Below are positions 17,134-24,061 of a stretch of DNA of 64,000 bases, piece after piece. The position numbers and the translations under genes were made by a program. This DNA is from a virus, in IMG/VR virus record IMGVR_UViG_3300023181_000025, positions 62,001-126,000 of that record; one strand, given 5' to 3'. Below the pieces are notes generated by a model that ran no database searches, was not told where the DNA came from, and was given only the letters and a program-made list of their open reading frames with translations. Numbering within the stretch: the first letter of the stretch is position 1; each line of letters opens with the position of its first letter.

Positions 17134-17736
17134 ATGTTTTACGATTTTATAGAAGCAGGATTATATCAGTTTGAGTCGCTGTCAAAAAGGGGCGACCTGC
17201 AAAAGGGTATTGTTATTGAACCGATAACTGATATTATAAACAAAACAGAAGTAGGAAAATATGTTTTCAAAGAGAACTCTGCAATTGACGGAGAAAGCCG
17301 CATAGATCATAGATTTTATGTTGACGATGAATTGAGAATAAAATATGATCTCCCTTCTTGGATTTGTAGTTTGTCGTCTTTTACTCAAGTTCATCCTCTG
17401 GTTGAAAAAGAATTTAATCAAAGGGGCATTTTTCTTTCGGAGATTAAATTGAGGCAAGTGGATGTTGTTACTTGGGAAATTATATTTCAAAAATACAATG
17501 TTGTTGGAGTAAATGTATTGAAATTAAATAGTTTTAAAAGAGATTGTAAGATTCTTGAATTATTTCTTGACCAAGCAGAAAAGACAGCCATAGTTCTTCC
17601 GGAGAAGATAATTTATCATACTCTTTACGAAAAGGATATTAATTACGTCGAAAGCTCATACAAGAGACTAAAGGAACTAGGTTATAAGATAGAAATAATA
17701 GGGATAGAAACGATCGCAACCAAAAATGAAAATTAA
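17134..17736 (+). CDS. hypothetical protein upstream of CCA enzyme
   Basis: 200 residues beginning MFYDFIEAGLYQFESLSKRG, starting 5 nt after tRNA-His and overlapping the CCA-adding enzyme gene by 11 nt. The coupling to tRNA and CCA enzyme suggests a tRNA-related role. No known domain recognised. Confidence 0.55.
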   Translation: MFYDFIEAGLYQFESLSKRGDLQKGIVIEPITDIINKTEVGKYVFKENSAIDGESRIDHRFYVDDELRIKYDLPSWICSLSSFTQVHPLVEKEFNQRGIFLSEIKLRQVDVVTWEIIFQKYNVVGVNVLKLNSFKRDCKILELFLDQAEKTAIVLPEKIIYHTLYEKDINYVESSYKRLKELGYKIEIIGIETIATKNEN

Positions 17737-18412
17737 ATACTATACAGTAGGTGGGGCGATAAGGGACGAACTACTTGGAGTTAAAAGTAAAGATATTGAT
17801 TTTGCAGTAGAGGCTTCAAGCTATGAAGCGATGAGAGAGGATCTAATTTCCAAAGGTATTGAGATTTTTCAGGAGCGTCCCGATTTTTTTGCAATTAGAG
17901 GAAAGCATCCGAAATTGGGCGCGGTTGATTATACATTGTGTAGAAAAGAAGGATTTTATTCTGATGGACGTAGACCAGACAGTGTTACGATCTGTTCAAT
18001 TGAAGAAGAGCTTTCCAGAAGGGACTTTTCGATCAACTCGATGGCCAAAAATGAAGAAGGAATTTTAATTGACCCATTTGATGGGGCGCGGGATTTAGAA
18101 AATAATCTTTTGAGATGTGTTGGTAGTTCTTACGAAAGATTTTCCGAAGATTCCCTTCGATTAATTAGAGCTATTCGATTTTTCATAACCAGAGGGTTTC
18201 GCCTTCATGAGGACATATGTTATTGTTTGAGAGATGAATTTCTTTTGGAAAAAATTAAAAATATTTCAATTGAAAGAATCTATGAAGAGTTGACAAAGTG
18301 TTTCGCTTATGATAGCTTTGCGACACTTCAGTTTTTCAGAGAATATCGTAAGTTGGAAAAGGTTGTTTTTGAAGACATCGGATTAAAATTGACACCAAAA
18401 ATAATCAAGTAG
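17726..18412 (+). CDS. CCA tRNA nucleotidyltransferase (poly(A) polymerase family)
   Basis: 228 residues. The class II nucleotidyltransferase head is clear: VGGAIRDELLG (residues ~7-17), then DIDFAV with the two catalytic aspartates, and RRDFSINSMA, a conserved CCA-enzyme motif. It adds or repairs the 3' CCA of tRNAs. At 228 residues it is shorter than bacterial enzymes (about 400), lacking much of the C-terminal body. It is flanked by phage tRNA genes that do not encode CCA, giving an obvious purpose. It ends in TAG, which is rare here. Confidence 0.85.
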   Translation: MKIKYYTVGGAIRDELLGVKSKDIDFAVEASSYEAMREDLISKGIEIFQERPDFFAIRGKHPKLGAVDYTLCRKEGFYSDGRRPDSVTICSIEEELSRRDFSINSMAKNEEGILIDPFDGARDLENNLLRCVGSSYERFSEDSLRLIRAIRFFITRGFRLHEDICYCLRDEFLLEKIKNISIERIYEELTKCFAYDSFATLQFFREYRKLEKVVFEDIGLKLTPKIIK

Positions 18413-18417
18413 AATAT

Positions 18418-18489
18418 GCCTTCCTAGCTCAAGTTAGAGCAAGCCCCCGAGGGGGCATAAGGTTTGTGGTTCATGTCCACGGGGAGGCG
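18418..18489 (+). tRNA. tRNA-like gene, identity unresolved
   Basis: Acceptor GCCTTCC/GGGAGGC, D-stem GCTC/GAGC and T-arm TGTGG-TTCATGT-CCACG are good. The anticodon arm is a GC-rich GCCCCC/GGGGGC hairpin without U33, so the anticodon cannot be assigned. Possibly a degenerate tRNA. Confidence 0.5.
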
Positions 18490-18521
18490 CAGAAAATATA
18501 TAAAAATATTATTTTATATAT

Positions 18522-18592
18522 GCCTCAATAATTCAATGGTAGAATTCTAGCTTTGTAATCTAGGAACGAGGGTTCGATTCCCTCTTGAGGCT
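18522..18592 (+). tRNA. tRNA-Thr(TGT)
   Basis: Acceptor GCCTCAA/TTGAGGC. Anticodon loop TTTGTAA on a CTAG/CTAG stem. T-arm AGGG-TTCGATT-CCCT. No CCA. Confidence 0.8.
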
Positions 18593-18623
18593 CTTAACTC
18601 TTTAAATATCAACATATTACAAC

Positions 18624-18854
18624 ATGATTACATTTTTCCAATTAACATTTGCAGGAATTATTATAATGATGCTGTTTGATATTTTTTGGTTATCAGAATA
18701 TATTTTCAATAAGTCATTTCATAGAGTGGTTTACAATCGTATTTTAAAATTTAATGATAAAGGTTTCTTTGGCCGTTCCCATTCTATTGCATTGTGGACA
18801 TATATTTTGTGCCCGCCGATTTGGATCGCGGCATATTTATTAAATACATATTAA
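18624..18854 (+). CDS. small two-helix membrane protein
   Basis: 76 residues with two hydrophobic segments (FFQLTFAGIIIMMLFDIFWL and IALWTYILCPPIWIAAYLL) separated by a basic loop. Function unknown. Confidence 0.55.
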   Translation: MITFFQLTFAGIIIMMLFDIFWLSEYIFNKSFHRVVYNRILKFNDKGFFGRSHSIALWTYILCPPIWIAAYLLNTY

Positions 18855-18858
18855 GTTA

Positions 18859-19461
18859 ATGAAAAACATTGCCGTCATAATGACCATGGAAGGCTATAGC
18901 CTTGTCAATTCAGAAGTATTTACTGAAAATAATCCTAATACCCCTGTTTACTATTTGTATGGGGACGCATCCAAAGAAAAAGGCAAAAGAAATATTGATA
19001 GGCTCGTAAAGAAGTGGTGGGAATCCGAAGGTAAAGAATTAGATTTTGAATACGCCTTATTTATGGAATGGGATGTATTGTTTGATGAGAAAATTGAAAA
19101 TATATTTTCAGAAGATTCCGATTTTGAAGTAAAAACTTTAATACAGGATGGGAGTGGCTGGATTGGATTCCGAGACAGAAGAAAAATTTTATCAGAATTT
19201 AAAACTTTAGTAGGAGTTGGCCCGCTTTGTTTGTTTAGAATTAGCCGAAAATGCTTAGAAGTTATTTTTAATCGAAAAAATATTGATGCTTTGTATGCTA
19301 AAGATATGGCGGCGGGCCTTAGATTTGGTTCACTCATTAATAGTTTTAGTTTTCAAATAAAAGAATTGGATAATATTAAAGGTGTTGATTGGGGTGGCGA
19401 AAATAAAGTCGTAAAAGGCAAGGGTGTTTGGCACCCAGTAAAAAATGTAGATTTTAGTTGA
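18859..19461 (+). CDS. GT-A glycosyltransferase-like protein
   Basis: 200 residues. YALFMEWDVLFDE (~64-76) sits where GT-A enzymes carry the donor/metal acidic motif, and NIAVIMTMEGYSLVN is a Rossmann-like start. Similar in size and layout to the other GT-A-like genes at 14532 and 41300. Substrates unknown. Confidence 0.45.
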   Translation: MKNIAVIMTMEGYSLVNSEVFTENNPNTPVYYLYGDASKEKGKRNIDRLVKKWWESEGKELDFEYALFMEWDVLFDEKIENIFSEDSDFEVKTLIQDGSGWIGFRDRRKILSEFKTLVGVGPLCLFRISRKCLEVIFNRKNIDALYAKDMAAGLRFGSLINSFSFQIKELDNIKGVDWGGENKVVKGKGVWHPVKNVDFS

Positions 19462-19470
19462 CAATAATCT

Positions 19471-19485
19471 AAAAATAGTGTAAAT
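19471..19485 (+). promoter_or_regulatory. AGTGTAAAT-type promoter of tRNA-Met
   Basis: AAAAATAGTGTAAAT ends 5 nt before tRNA-Met. Confidence 0.55.
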
Positions 19486-19490
19486 TTCAT

Positions 19491-19564
19491 TGCGGGTTAG
19501 ACTGGAGGTGGTTCCAGCCAAGTTTCATAAGCTTAGGAGATCAGTTCGATTCTGATACCCGCAA
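19491..19564 (+). tRNA. tRNA-Met(CAT)
   Basis: Acceptor TGCGGGT/ACCCGCA, anticodon loop TTCATAA, T-arm TCAG-TTCGATT-CTGA. CAT may be elongator Met, initiator Met or lysidine-modified Ile2; the sequence does not decide. Confidence 0.75.
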
Positions 19565-19638
19565 CTCAAAAACAATTAAAAAGCTAATTGACTGTTAGTA
19601 AATGTATTGTTCTCTTTCGCTAGTCACTAAAGAGTTTC

Positions 19639-19707
19639 GCGCATTCGTCTAATGGTAAGATGCCTCAAAAACATGGGGTGAAAGGTGATTCGATTTCATC
19701 GTGCGCA
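19639..19707 (+). tRNA. tRNA-like gene with 8-nt anticodon loop
   Basis: Acceptor GCGCATT with CGTGCGC (one mismatch), D-stem TCT/AGA, T-arm GGTGA-TTCGATT-TCATC. The best anticodon stem GCCTC/GGGGT leaves an 8-nt loop AAAAACAT with no U33. Anticodon unresolved. Confidence 0.45.
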
Positions 19708-19713
19708 ACATAA

Positions 19714-19805
19714 TTCCCATCGGGCTGGCTAGAGAAGGCTCTCGACTGTTAATCGAGTGGCACCGAATTAAGTAGGTGGCTAGGGGCGGAACCTAGGATG
19801 GGAGC
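19714..19805 (+). tRNA. tRNA-Asn(GTT)-like with long variable region
   Basis: Acceptor TTCCCAT/ATGGGAG (one G-U). Perfect anticodon stem CTCGA/TCGAG with loop CTGTTAA. Unlike normal tRNA-Asn it has a variable region of about 20 nt containing CACC/GGTG and a T-loop GGCGGAA. Confidence 0.55.
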
Positions 19806-19814
19806 AAATATTTC

Positions 19815-19842
19815 TTGACTTATCCAATAAATCAGGTAATAT
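19815..19842 (+). promoter_or_regulatory. sigma70-like promoter for tRNA cluster
   Basis: TTGACT 19815-19820, 16-nt spacer, TAATAT 19837-19842, upstream of the tRNA starting at 19855. Confidence 0.55.
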
Positions 19843-19854
19843 ACAAAAAGATTA

Positions 19855-19932
19855 GCGGGAATAGCTCAATGTAGAGCGCGACTTGGTTTTAAAAATCCCG
19901 TCGAGGCAGCGGTTCAAACCCGTTTTCCCGCA
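19855..19932 (+). tRNA. tRNA, possibly Leu(TAA)
   Basis: Acceptor GCGGGAA/TTCCCGC and T-arm AGCGG-TTCAAAC-CCGTT are clear. The anticodon region contains TTTTAAA, but the stem pairs poorly and a CGAC/GTCG pairing with a 17-nt loop competes. Leu(TAA) is the best guess, not certain. Confidence 0.5.
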
Positions 19933-19936
19933 CAAA

Positions 19937-20014
19937 AACTCGGTCGTCTAATAAAAATTAGGGCACCACTCATCGGTAGTGGAAATAAAGGTGAAAGGCC
20001 TTTCCGGGTTGCCA
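19937..20014 (+). tRNA. tRNA-like gene with encoded CCA
   Basis: Acceptor AACTCGG/CCGGGTT followed by GCCA, the only case here with an apparent 3' CCA.  Anticodon stem CCACT/AGTGG with loop CATCGGT (TCG if read normally, but A at position 33). T-stem AAAGG/CCTTT with loop TGAAAGG. Confidence 0.45.
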
Positions 20015-20040
20015 TTTATAATGAATTTATTCATTGTGAC

Positions 20041-20150
20041 GCTGAATGACGGTTCTATTAGATATATTAAAAATAAATTGGCGCTCTGGCCTCTTCGTTT
20101 GCTTACTCATAAAGTATATCTTATACCAGATTCAATATCTGGGTTCAGCA
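20041..20150 (+). tRNA. oversized tRNA-like gene (110 nt)
   Basis: Acceptor GCTGAAT/GTTCAGC and a perfect T-arm CCAGA-TTCAATA-TCTGG enclose about 80 nt instead of 41-52. A TGCTT/AAGTA stem with loop ACTCATA may be the anticodon arm. The D region seems to carry an insertion of about 30 nt. Confidence 0.4.
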
Positions 20151-20164
20151 CATTGTAATATAAT

Positions 20165-20236
20165 GGGGGTAGAGCTTGTTAGGAGAAGCACTCGGCTTTT
20201 AACCGATAGAACTGGGTTCGAATCCCAGTGCCCCTA
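20165..20236 (+). tRNA. tRNA-Lys(TTT)
   Basis: Acceptor GGGGGTA/TGCCCCT, D-stem GCTT/AAGC, anticodon loop CTTTTAA, T-arm CTGGG-TTCGAAT-CCCAG. No CCA. Confidence 0.9.
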
Positions 20237-20251
20237 CATTTAATATTAATA

Positions 20252-20330
20252 GCGAGTATCACATAGAGGTCGATTGTGCCTAACTTCCAATTAGGAATAC
20301 CACGCGTGAGTTCGAATCTCACTACTCGCA
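20252..20330 (+). tRNA. tRNA-Gly(TCC)
   Basis: Acceptor GCGAGTA/TACTCGC, anticodon stem CCTAA/TTAGG with loop CTTCCAA, T-arm GTGAG-TTCGAAT-CTCAC. Variable loop somewhat long. Confidence 0.85.
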
Positions 20331-20340
20331 CATATTTATA

Positions 20341-20550
20341 ATGAAAGAGCCAAATATTATAGTAAGATTGATTCTTTGTTTAATTTCTCCTATAAAATGG
20401 AGAGAAAGGCTGGTTTTAGGCAAGTGTTTTGTTATATTATATAGAGAAAGTAGAAACGATAGTTTGGCCTTCGAGCTAAAAGACAGAATAAATGAGTTGT
20501 GGGAAAAAGAATACGAAAAATGGTGGAAGTTTAAAGCGAAATATTTTTAG
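20341..20550 (+). CDS. small protein between tRNA genes
   Basis: 69 residues: a hydrophobic start (IIVRLILCLISPIKW) then a charged helix rich in Glu, Lys and Trp. The TAG stop overlaps the first base of the next tRNA-like structure. Function unknown. Confidence 0.4.
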   Translation: MKEPNIIVRLILCLISPIKWRERLVLGKCFVILYRESRNDSLAFELKDRINELWEKEYEKWWKFKAKYF

Positions 20551-20661
20551 CCTTCGAAGCAGACGGTTCGATTCCGTCGCCTAGAGATAGGTCCATGGAT
20601 GGTATAAAGCTTACGGTGACATGGTTTGACTCCATATCGGGTTCAATTCCCGACGAAGGCT
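20550..20661 (+). tRNA. aberrant tRNA-like structure with two T-arm hairpins
   Basis: GCCTTCG (20550-20556) pairs with CGAAGGC (20654-20660) across about 97 nt. Inside are GACGG-TTCGATT-CCGTC near the 5' end and TCGGG-TTCAATT-CCCGA in the normal T-arm position, plus CCTA-GAGA-TAGG and ATGG-TTTGACT-CCAT hairpins. Could be a fused or rearranged tRNA, possibly Ser(TGA)-related. Confidence 0.4.
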
Positions 20662-20669
20662 CAGTAATA

Positions 20670-20761
20670 GGGTAACTAACTCAAGCGGTCTTGAGACTCG
20701 CCTTGAAAGCGATGAGTTCCAGTAAACATTCTGGAATGGGGATCGACACCTCAGTTGCCCG
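20670..20761 (+). tRNA. tRNA-Ser(TGA)
   Basis: Acceptor GGGTAAC/GTTGCCC, anticodon stem CTCGC/GCGAT with loop CTTGAAA, long class II variable arm (TTCCAG/CTGGAA), T-stem TGGGG/CCTCA. No CCA. Confidence 0.9.
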
Positions 20762-20834
20762 CTTTTGTGGTTAGGCATTTGTTTCATATTGGTTTGAGGG
20801 TAGTCCCTCCGCAGTCGAAAGCGTTATCATGCCA

Positions 20835-20856
20835 CCTCGCCAATTTATTGGCGAGG
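20835..20856 (+). repeat. 10-bp perfect inverted repeat
   Basis: CCTCGCCAAT and its complement separated by TT. It lies in a 100-nt gap (20762-20861) between two tRNA-Ser genes where no complete tRNA could be folded; GAGGG/CCCTC at about 20797-20811 is a second hairpin there. Possibly a processing site or a decayed tRNA. Confidence 0.6.
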
Positions 20857-20861
20857 GTGAA

Positions 20862-20948
20862 TGGGTTGTAAATCGGACAGGCGTGCCGAGCTTTGTTGCT
20901 AACAAAAGGGACCGGAAACGGTTGGATTTCGAATATTCTGCAACCCGC
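20862..20948 (+). tRNA. tRNA-Ser(GCT)
   Basis: Acceptor TGGGTTG/CAACCCG, D-stem TCGG/CCGA, anticodon loop TTGCTAA, variable arm ACCG-GAAA-CGGT, T-loop TTCGAAT. Confidence 0.85.
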
Positions 20949-21006
20949 ACGGAAATTTATAAATAAGATTTCCAAAAATTGTCACAGATAAATAAAATAT
21001 TAATTA

Positions 21007-21080
21007 GGGGTCTTAGCTCAATTGGTAGAGCAGTGCGTTTGCAACGCGAAGGTTGTAGGGTTCGAGTCCCTCAGATTCCA
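21007..21080 (+). tRNA. tRNA-Ala(TGC)
   Basis: Acceptor GGGGTCT/AGATTCC, D-stem GCTC/GAGC, anticodon loop TTTGCAA, T-arm TAGGG-TTCGAGT-CCCTC. No CCA. Confidence 0.92.
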
Positions 21081-21083
21081 CAT

Positions 21084-21168
21084 GGAGTATTATGTAAACT
21101 GGTGTTTACGGTTGCTTGGAAAGCAACAGGCCGTTAGTTCGGCAAGGGTTCAATTCCTTAATGCTCCG
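21084..21168 (+). tRNA. tRNA-Ser(GGA)
   Basis: Acceptor GGAGTAT/ATGCTCC, anticodon stem GTTGC/GCAAC with loop TTGGAAA, variable arm GGCCG..CGGC-like, T-arm AAGGG-TTCAATT-CCTT. Three Ser tRNAs lie together here. Confidence 0.9.
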
Positions 21169-21181
21169 CAGAACTAATATT

Positions 21182-21238
21182 ATGAAAACAACTCATCAAT
21201 TCGCCCTCAAGTTAAACGGAAAAAAGCCGGGCCGATAA
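21182..21238 (+). CDS. micro-ORF
   Basis: 18 codons with a basic C-terminus (LNGKKPGR). Directly precedes another short ORF. Too short to assess; may be chance. Confidence 0.2.
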   Translation: MKTTHQFALKLNGKKPGR

Positions 21239-21239
21239 A

Positions 21240-21371
21240 ATGATTGAATATTTAGATTACTTAATTAAGAGTCAGACAAAAATACCCGTTTCCAATCAAT
21301 GTTTCGCGGTAATAGTTTTTGATAGCATTAAAAATAAATATTTATTTGATTTCCGCTTTTCTAGTGTCTAA
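21240..21371 (+). CDS. small hypothetical protein, convergent with endolysin
   Basis: 43 residues starting MIEYLDYLIKSQTKIPV. Its 3' end overlaps the end of the leftward endolysin gene by 30 nt. Protein-like composition but no family. Confidence 0.3.
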   Translation: MIEYLDYLIKSQTKIPVSNQCFAVIVFDSIKNKYLFDFRFSSV

Positions 21372-22118
21372 ACCCTGTTGAAATAGCCTTGATTCAGCCT
21401 CTCGTCTTAACCATAGGCCTTTTAGCTTTTCTCTTGACCACAGCCTTCTCATGCTCAATATGTCACTAGGAACATTTTCCACTTTATCATTAGCGATATT
21501 ATACTTAATCCATCTCATTTCTTTTCGCGAATCCGTATTAGCTAGCGATGGGCCTCGATTAAAAACTAGCGAGGTTAAAGCTCCGTTAGAATGCGGATGC
21601 AATGTTGTGGGGGCAAGAGAGAACGCATCTTTTGTTTGCTTGGTGAAAACCGGCATGGTATAATTAGTAAATACTTTTTCGGCTTGATTGTAATCAAACC
21701 TTAATAAATTTCTAACCTTTGGAAGGCCATTATAATATGCGTTTTTCCCGGTCATTCCAGACACAGACTGCATCAATTGTATTTCTTTTTCTGTTGCTAC
21801 GCCTGTAAAAGCTTTACGTATTTGATCTTTAGTCATCATCCCTAAGTCATTCCCAATGCATACAGTTACTCCCGATGAGGTTGTTTGCCAAGCAGGAACC
21901 GTTGGTCTGGTTAGATACTTGTCATAGTATTCTCTAGTTCCAGATTCATAATAAATTATCAAATCAACGCTTTTTTGAGAAACTGGGAGCGATAAACCTT
22001 CGCTAATAACGTCATTAGGGCCAGCAAATGCCAGCCCCATAAACGCTACTAATAATAGTAATGTTTTTTTAATTAATTTCAAAGTATCCCACATTTTCCA
22101 TTTTGAATTTAGAAGCAC
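21342..22118 (-). CDS. secreted/SAR-type GH24 lysozyme (endolysin)
   Basis: 258 residues, or 250 from ATG 22094. An N-terminal signal/SAR segment (KLIKKTLLLLVAFMGLAFAG) should export it. GH24 features: catalytic Glu in IIYYESGT, the GVTVCIGND strand corresponding to TIGIGH of T4 lysozyme, and later LTSLVFNRG and LWLRREAESRLF. It degrades peptidoglycan at lysis. The start region overlaps the GIY-YIG gene end by 50 nt, suggesting that the nuclease was inserted just upstream within the lysis operon. Confidence 0.8.
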   Translation of the reverse strand: MLLNSKWKMWDTLKLIKKTLLLLVAFMGLAFAGPNDVISEGLSLPVSQKSVDLIIYYESGTREYYDKYLTRPTVPAWQTTSSGVTVCIGNDLGMMTKDQIRKAFTGVATEKEIQLMQSVSGMTGKNAYYNGLPKVRNLLRFDYNQAEKVFTNYTMPVFTKQTKDAFSLAPTTLHPHSNGALTSLVFNRGPSLANTDSRKEMRWIKYNIANDKVENVPSDILSMRRLWSREKLKGLWLRREAESRLFQQGLDTRKAEIK

Positions 22119-23007
22119 TATAGTTATTTTTTGTTTTTAGAAGTATTTTCAAACCCTTTCTTTCCCAATACCTTAAATAATTAGAAAGCGTGGAATTTTC
22201 AGGATAATTGCCAAATTTTGCCTTTATAAAAGATTTAACGTTTATTATATAATATAATTTGTTTTCATAGTTTACAACATACCTAGGTCCATATTTGCAT
22301 TTTAACTTTTTTATAGAATTTATTCTTTTTTGCTTTGATTCTTCAGTATGATTTCTGCCATAAAATGGATTATTTTTACCTTCATAAATCCCAAGCTTTT
22401 TTTCGCGCATTATTATTTTGTCTTTTTTTGTATGTTTATAGCCCTTTGCCGGAGGAGTCACTTCCCCGGATTTAATTTTTTCTACATATTTAATTAGACT
22501 TTGTCGGCTTTTTTCTTTTGATTCTGGAGTTATTTTAGATAAATTATTTATGCTGGTCGCTATAGCCTTTTTACTGTTTTCACCGGTGTAAAAAGCTTTG
22601 AGTTTAAGTGATATTTTTTCTTTTGTAGAGACGCTTCTATGCTTTTCGAATAACTTAAAATCAGTTGGATCATTAAGAATATTGAAACCAAAATCTGGGA
22701 AAGAAGATTGGTAGAAATCTATCCAAAATTTTTCCATTTTAAGTAGATTCTCATATGTATAATTTTTTGCCCATTCTAATATTTCGATTATAAATTCTTC
22801 ATGTCCGAATTTATTCCAATAGTTTTGAAGATGTGCGTTGCCATGTAACTTTTTATTTAGTTGCTGAATATGCTCTTTTAACCTCCTAGATACATTAACT
22901 GAACTTCCTATATAAATTTTACCCGTAGGTATATGAGTTATTGAATAAATAGCCTTTTCATTTTTGTTGTATAACCCATAGCTTTTTATTAATTCTGTAG
23001 CTGTCAT
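22069..23007 (-). CDS. GIY-YIG homing endonuclease
   Basis: 312 residues. IYSITHIPTGKIYIGSS (~20-36) is the GIY-YIG core, followed by SRRLKEH with the catalytic Arg and by EEFIIEILEW and MEKFWIDFYQ. The C-terminal part, with NPFYGRNHTEESK and related NUMOD3-type stretches, would bind DNA. The layout is that of T4 seg-type freestanding homing endonucleases. It sits between holin-like and endolysin genes, coupled to the former by ATGA. Confidence 0.9.
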   Translation of the reverse strand: MTATELIKSYGLYNKNEKAIYSITHIPTGKIYIGSSVNVSRRLKEHIQQLNKKLHGNAHLQNYWNKFGHEEFIIEILEWAKNYTYENLLKMEKFWIDFYQSSFPDFGFNILNDPTDFKLFEKHRSVSTKEKISLKLKAFYTGENSKKAIATSINNLSKITPESKEKSRQSLIKYVEKIKSGEVTPPAKGYKHTKKDKIIMREKKLGIYEGKNNPFYGRNHTEESKQKRINSIKKLKCKYGPRYVVNYENKLYYIINVKSFIKAKFGNYPENSTLSNYLRYWERKGLKILLKTKNNYSASKFKMENVGYFEIN

Positions 23008-23411
23008 TTAGAAGCAAGAATTATAATAGAAAAAAGAACTAAGAAAAAAGAAAGAGTCCACCTAGTCTTTTCTTTTACGGAAAATTCATCCCAGCCTATG
23101 TTCATCATTGAACCGAAAAATATTCCAATAGTTTTTGGAAACACCACCCTTTTAACAACCCAAACAAGCGCCGACGCCACGGCAACATGAAGAGAAAGAG
23201 AGGCAATATCCACAAGTGTATAAGCTTCAGCAAGCCCAAACGCACCGTCTACCCATTTCGCCAAGAGTAAAACAAGGTAGAAAAATACCACACTCCCACC
23301 GGCGACAGCTAAGTCTTTAACAACCCCGTTTTGTTTCCCCTTTGTTTCAACAGCTACTTCGATCTTTTTTTCGACCTTTGCTTCTTCTTTTTTTTCTTCT
23401 AGAGTTTCCAT
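23004..23411 (-). CDS. holin-like membrane protein
   Basis: 135 residues. A charged Glu/Lys N-terminus (1-30) is followed by three hydrophobic helices (SVVFFYLVLLLAKWV, LSLHVAVASALVWVV, TLSFFLVLFSIIILA). Being in one operon with the endolysin makes a holin the likely role. An AGTGTAAAT promoter lies 9 nt before the ATG. Confidence 0.6.
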   Translation of the reverse strand: METLEEKKEEAKVEKKIEVAVETKGKQNGVVKDLAVAGGSVVFFYLVLLLAKWVDGAFGLAEAYTLVDIASLSLHVAVASALVWVVKRVVFPKTIGIFFGSMMNIGWDEFSVKEKTRWTLSFFLVLFSIIILASK

Positions 23412-23420
23412 AGTAAATTT

Positions 23421-23433
23421 ATTTACACTAAAA
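23421..23433 (-). promoter_or_regulatory. AGTGTAAAT-type promoter of lysis operon
   Basis: Minus strand TTTTAGTGTAAAT, 9 nt before the holin-like ATG; back to back with the rightward sigma70-like promoter at 23437. Confidence 0.65.
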
Positions 23434-23436
23434 ATC

Positions 23437-23464
23437 TTGACATACTAGAAAAAGTTGATATATT
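23437..23464 (+). promoter_or_regulatory. sigma70-like promoter, leaderless configuration
   Basis: TTGACA 23437-23442, 16-nt spacer, TATATT 23459-23464, 7 nt to ATG 23472. Confidence 0.7.
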
Positions 23465-23471
23465 CTTGCCC

Positions 23472-23831
23472 ATGATCTCTCCACTTAAACTTTATTTTTT
23501 AGTAATGTATAATCTTTCCGGCATTCAAAAGGGTATTCAGGCCGGTCATAGCGGATTAGAATATGCCAAAAAATATGGCGATACTCCTTTATATAAAGAA
23601 TTTATAGATAACCATAAAACATTCATTCTTTTAGACGGCGGCGGCTCAGAAGATATGGAGCAATATTTAAAATACATCGAAAGTTTGGGTGTTAATTATG
23701 CGGAGTTTCGAGAGCCCGACCTGAATAATTCAGTTTCCGCCATTGCATTTATCGTATCTGATGAGGAGAGGGAGAGTCCAGACAGTAAAATAGGTTTGTT
23801 CTTAAGTCATTTTAATTTTGCCCGCAATTAA
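23472..23831 (+). CDS. Pth2-like peptidyl-tRNA hydrolase domain protein
   Basis: 119 residues from ATG 23472. IQKGIQAGHSGLEYAKKYG, FILLDGGGSEDMEQYLKYI and FREPDLNNSVSAIAFIV match, in order, the Pth2-type protein at 33678 (QQVVQACHAAIE, then SEKDLNKFTKYLD, then FREPDRDNELTAVA). The key H in the AGHS/ACHA position is kept. Pth2 enzymes release peptides from stalled peptidyl-tRNA. Beside tRNA genes this fits a translation-support role. Confidence 0.6.
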   Translation: MISPLKLYFLVMYNLSGIQKGIQAGHSGLEYAKKYGDTPLYKEFIDNHKTFILLDGGGSEDMEQYLKYIESLGVNYAEFREPDLNNSVSAIAFIVSDEERESPDSKIGLFLSHFNFARN

Positions 23832-23849
23832 TTACTGGAAACTTTAAAA

Positions 23850-23865
23850 TTTTAGTGTAATATTA
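23850..23865 (+). promoter_or_regulatory. AGTGTAA-type promoter of tRNA-Val
   Basis: TTTTAGTGTAATATTA, about 10 nt before tRNA-Val. Confidence 0.55.
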
Positions 23866-23874
23866 GCATACTAT

Positions 23875-23946
23875 GCGGGATTAACTCAGTGGTAGAGTGA
23901 CTCTTTTACAAGGAGTAGGTCGCAGGTTCGAACCCTGCATCTCGCA
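23875..23946 (+). tRNA. tRNA-Val(TAC)
   Basis: Acceptor GCGGGAT/ATCTCGC, D-stem ACTC/GAGT, anticodon stem ACTCT/GGAGT with loop TTTACAA, T-arm GCAGG-TTCGAAC-CCTGC. No CCA. Confidence 0.92.
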
Positions 23947-23951
23947 CATTA

Positions 23952-24022
23952 GGAACGTTTATATATGGGTATTGTAATAGCCTGTCGAGTTAGAGAAAGA
24001 GGTTCGGGTCTCCTACGTTCCG
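23952..24022 (+). tRNA. tRNA-Asp(GTC)
   Basis: Perfect acceptor GGAACGT/ACGTTCC. Anticodon stem TAGC/GTTA with loop CTGTCGA. T-arm with one mismatch and loop TTCGGGT. Confidence 0.75.
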
Positions 24023-24026
24023 CAAC

Positions 24027-24055
24027 AAAAAGCCACTAATTACTTGGTGGCTTTT
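24027..24055. terminator. bidirectional intrinsic terminator
   Basis: AAAAGCCAC and GTGGCTTTT form a 9-bp stem with A and T tracts on both sides, between the tRNA-Asp and the convergent tail gene. Confidence 0.8.
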
Positions 24056-24061
24056 AATGTT

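Noticed and set aside
18410-18463. TAG of the CCA-enzyme gene as a suppressed codon
   Set aside because: Readthrough would run into the tRNA at 18418, hits another TAG and then TAA within 20 codons, and adds nothing family-like.
20046-20243. 65-codon ORF in the tRNA cluster
   Set aside because: Runs through the tRNA-like gene at 20041 and most of tRNA-Lys(TTT); not a protein gene.
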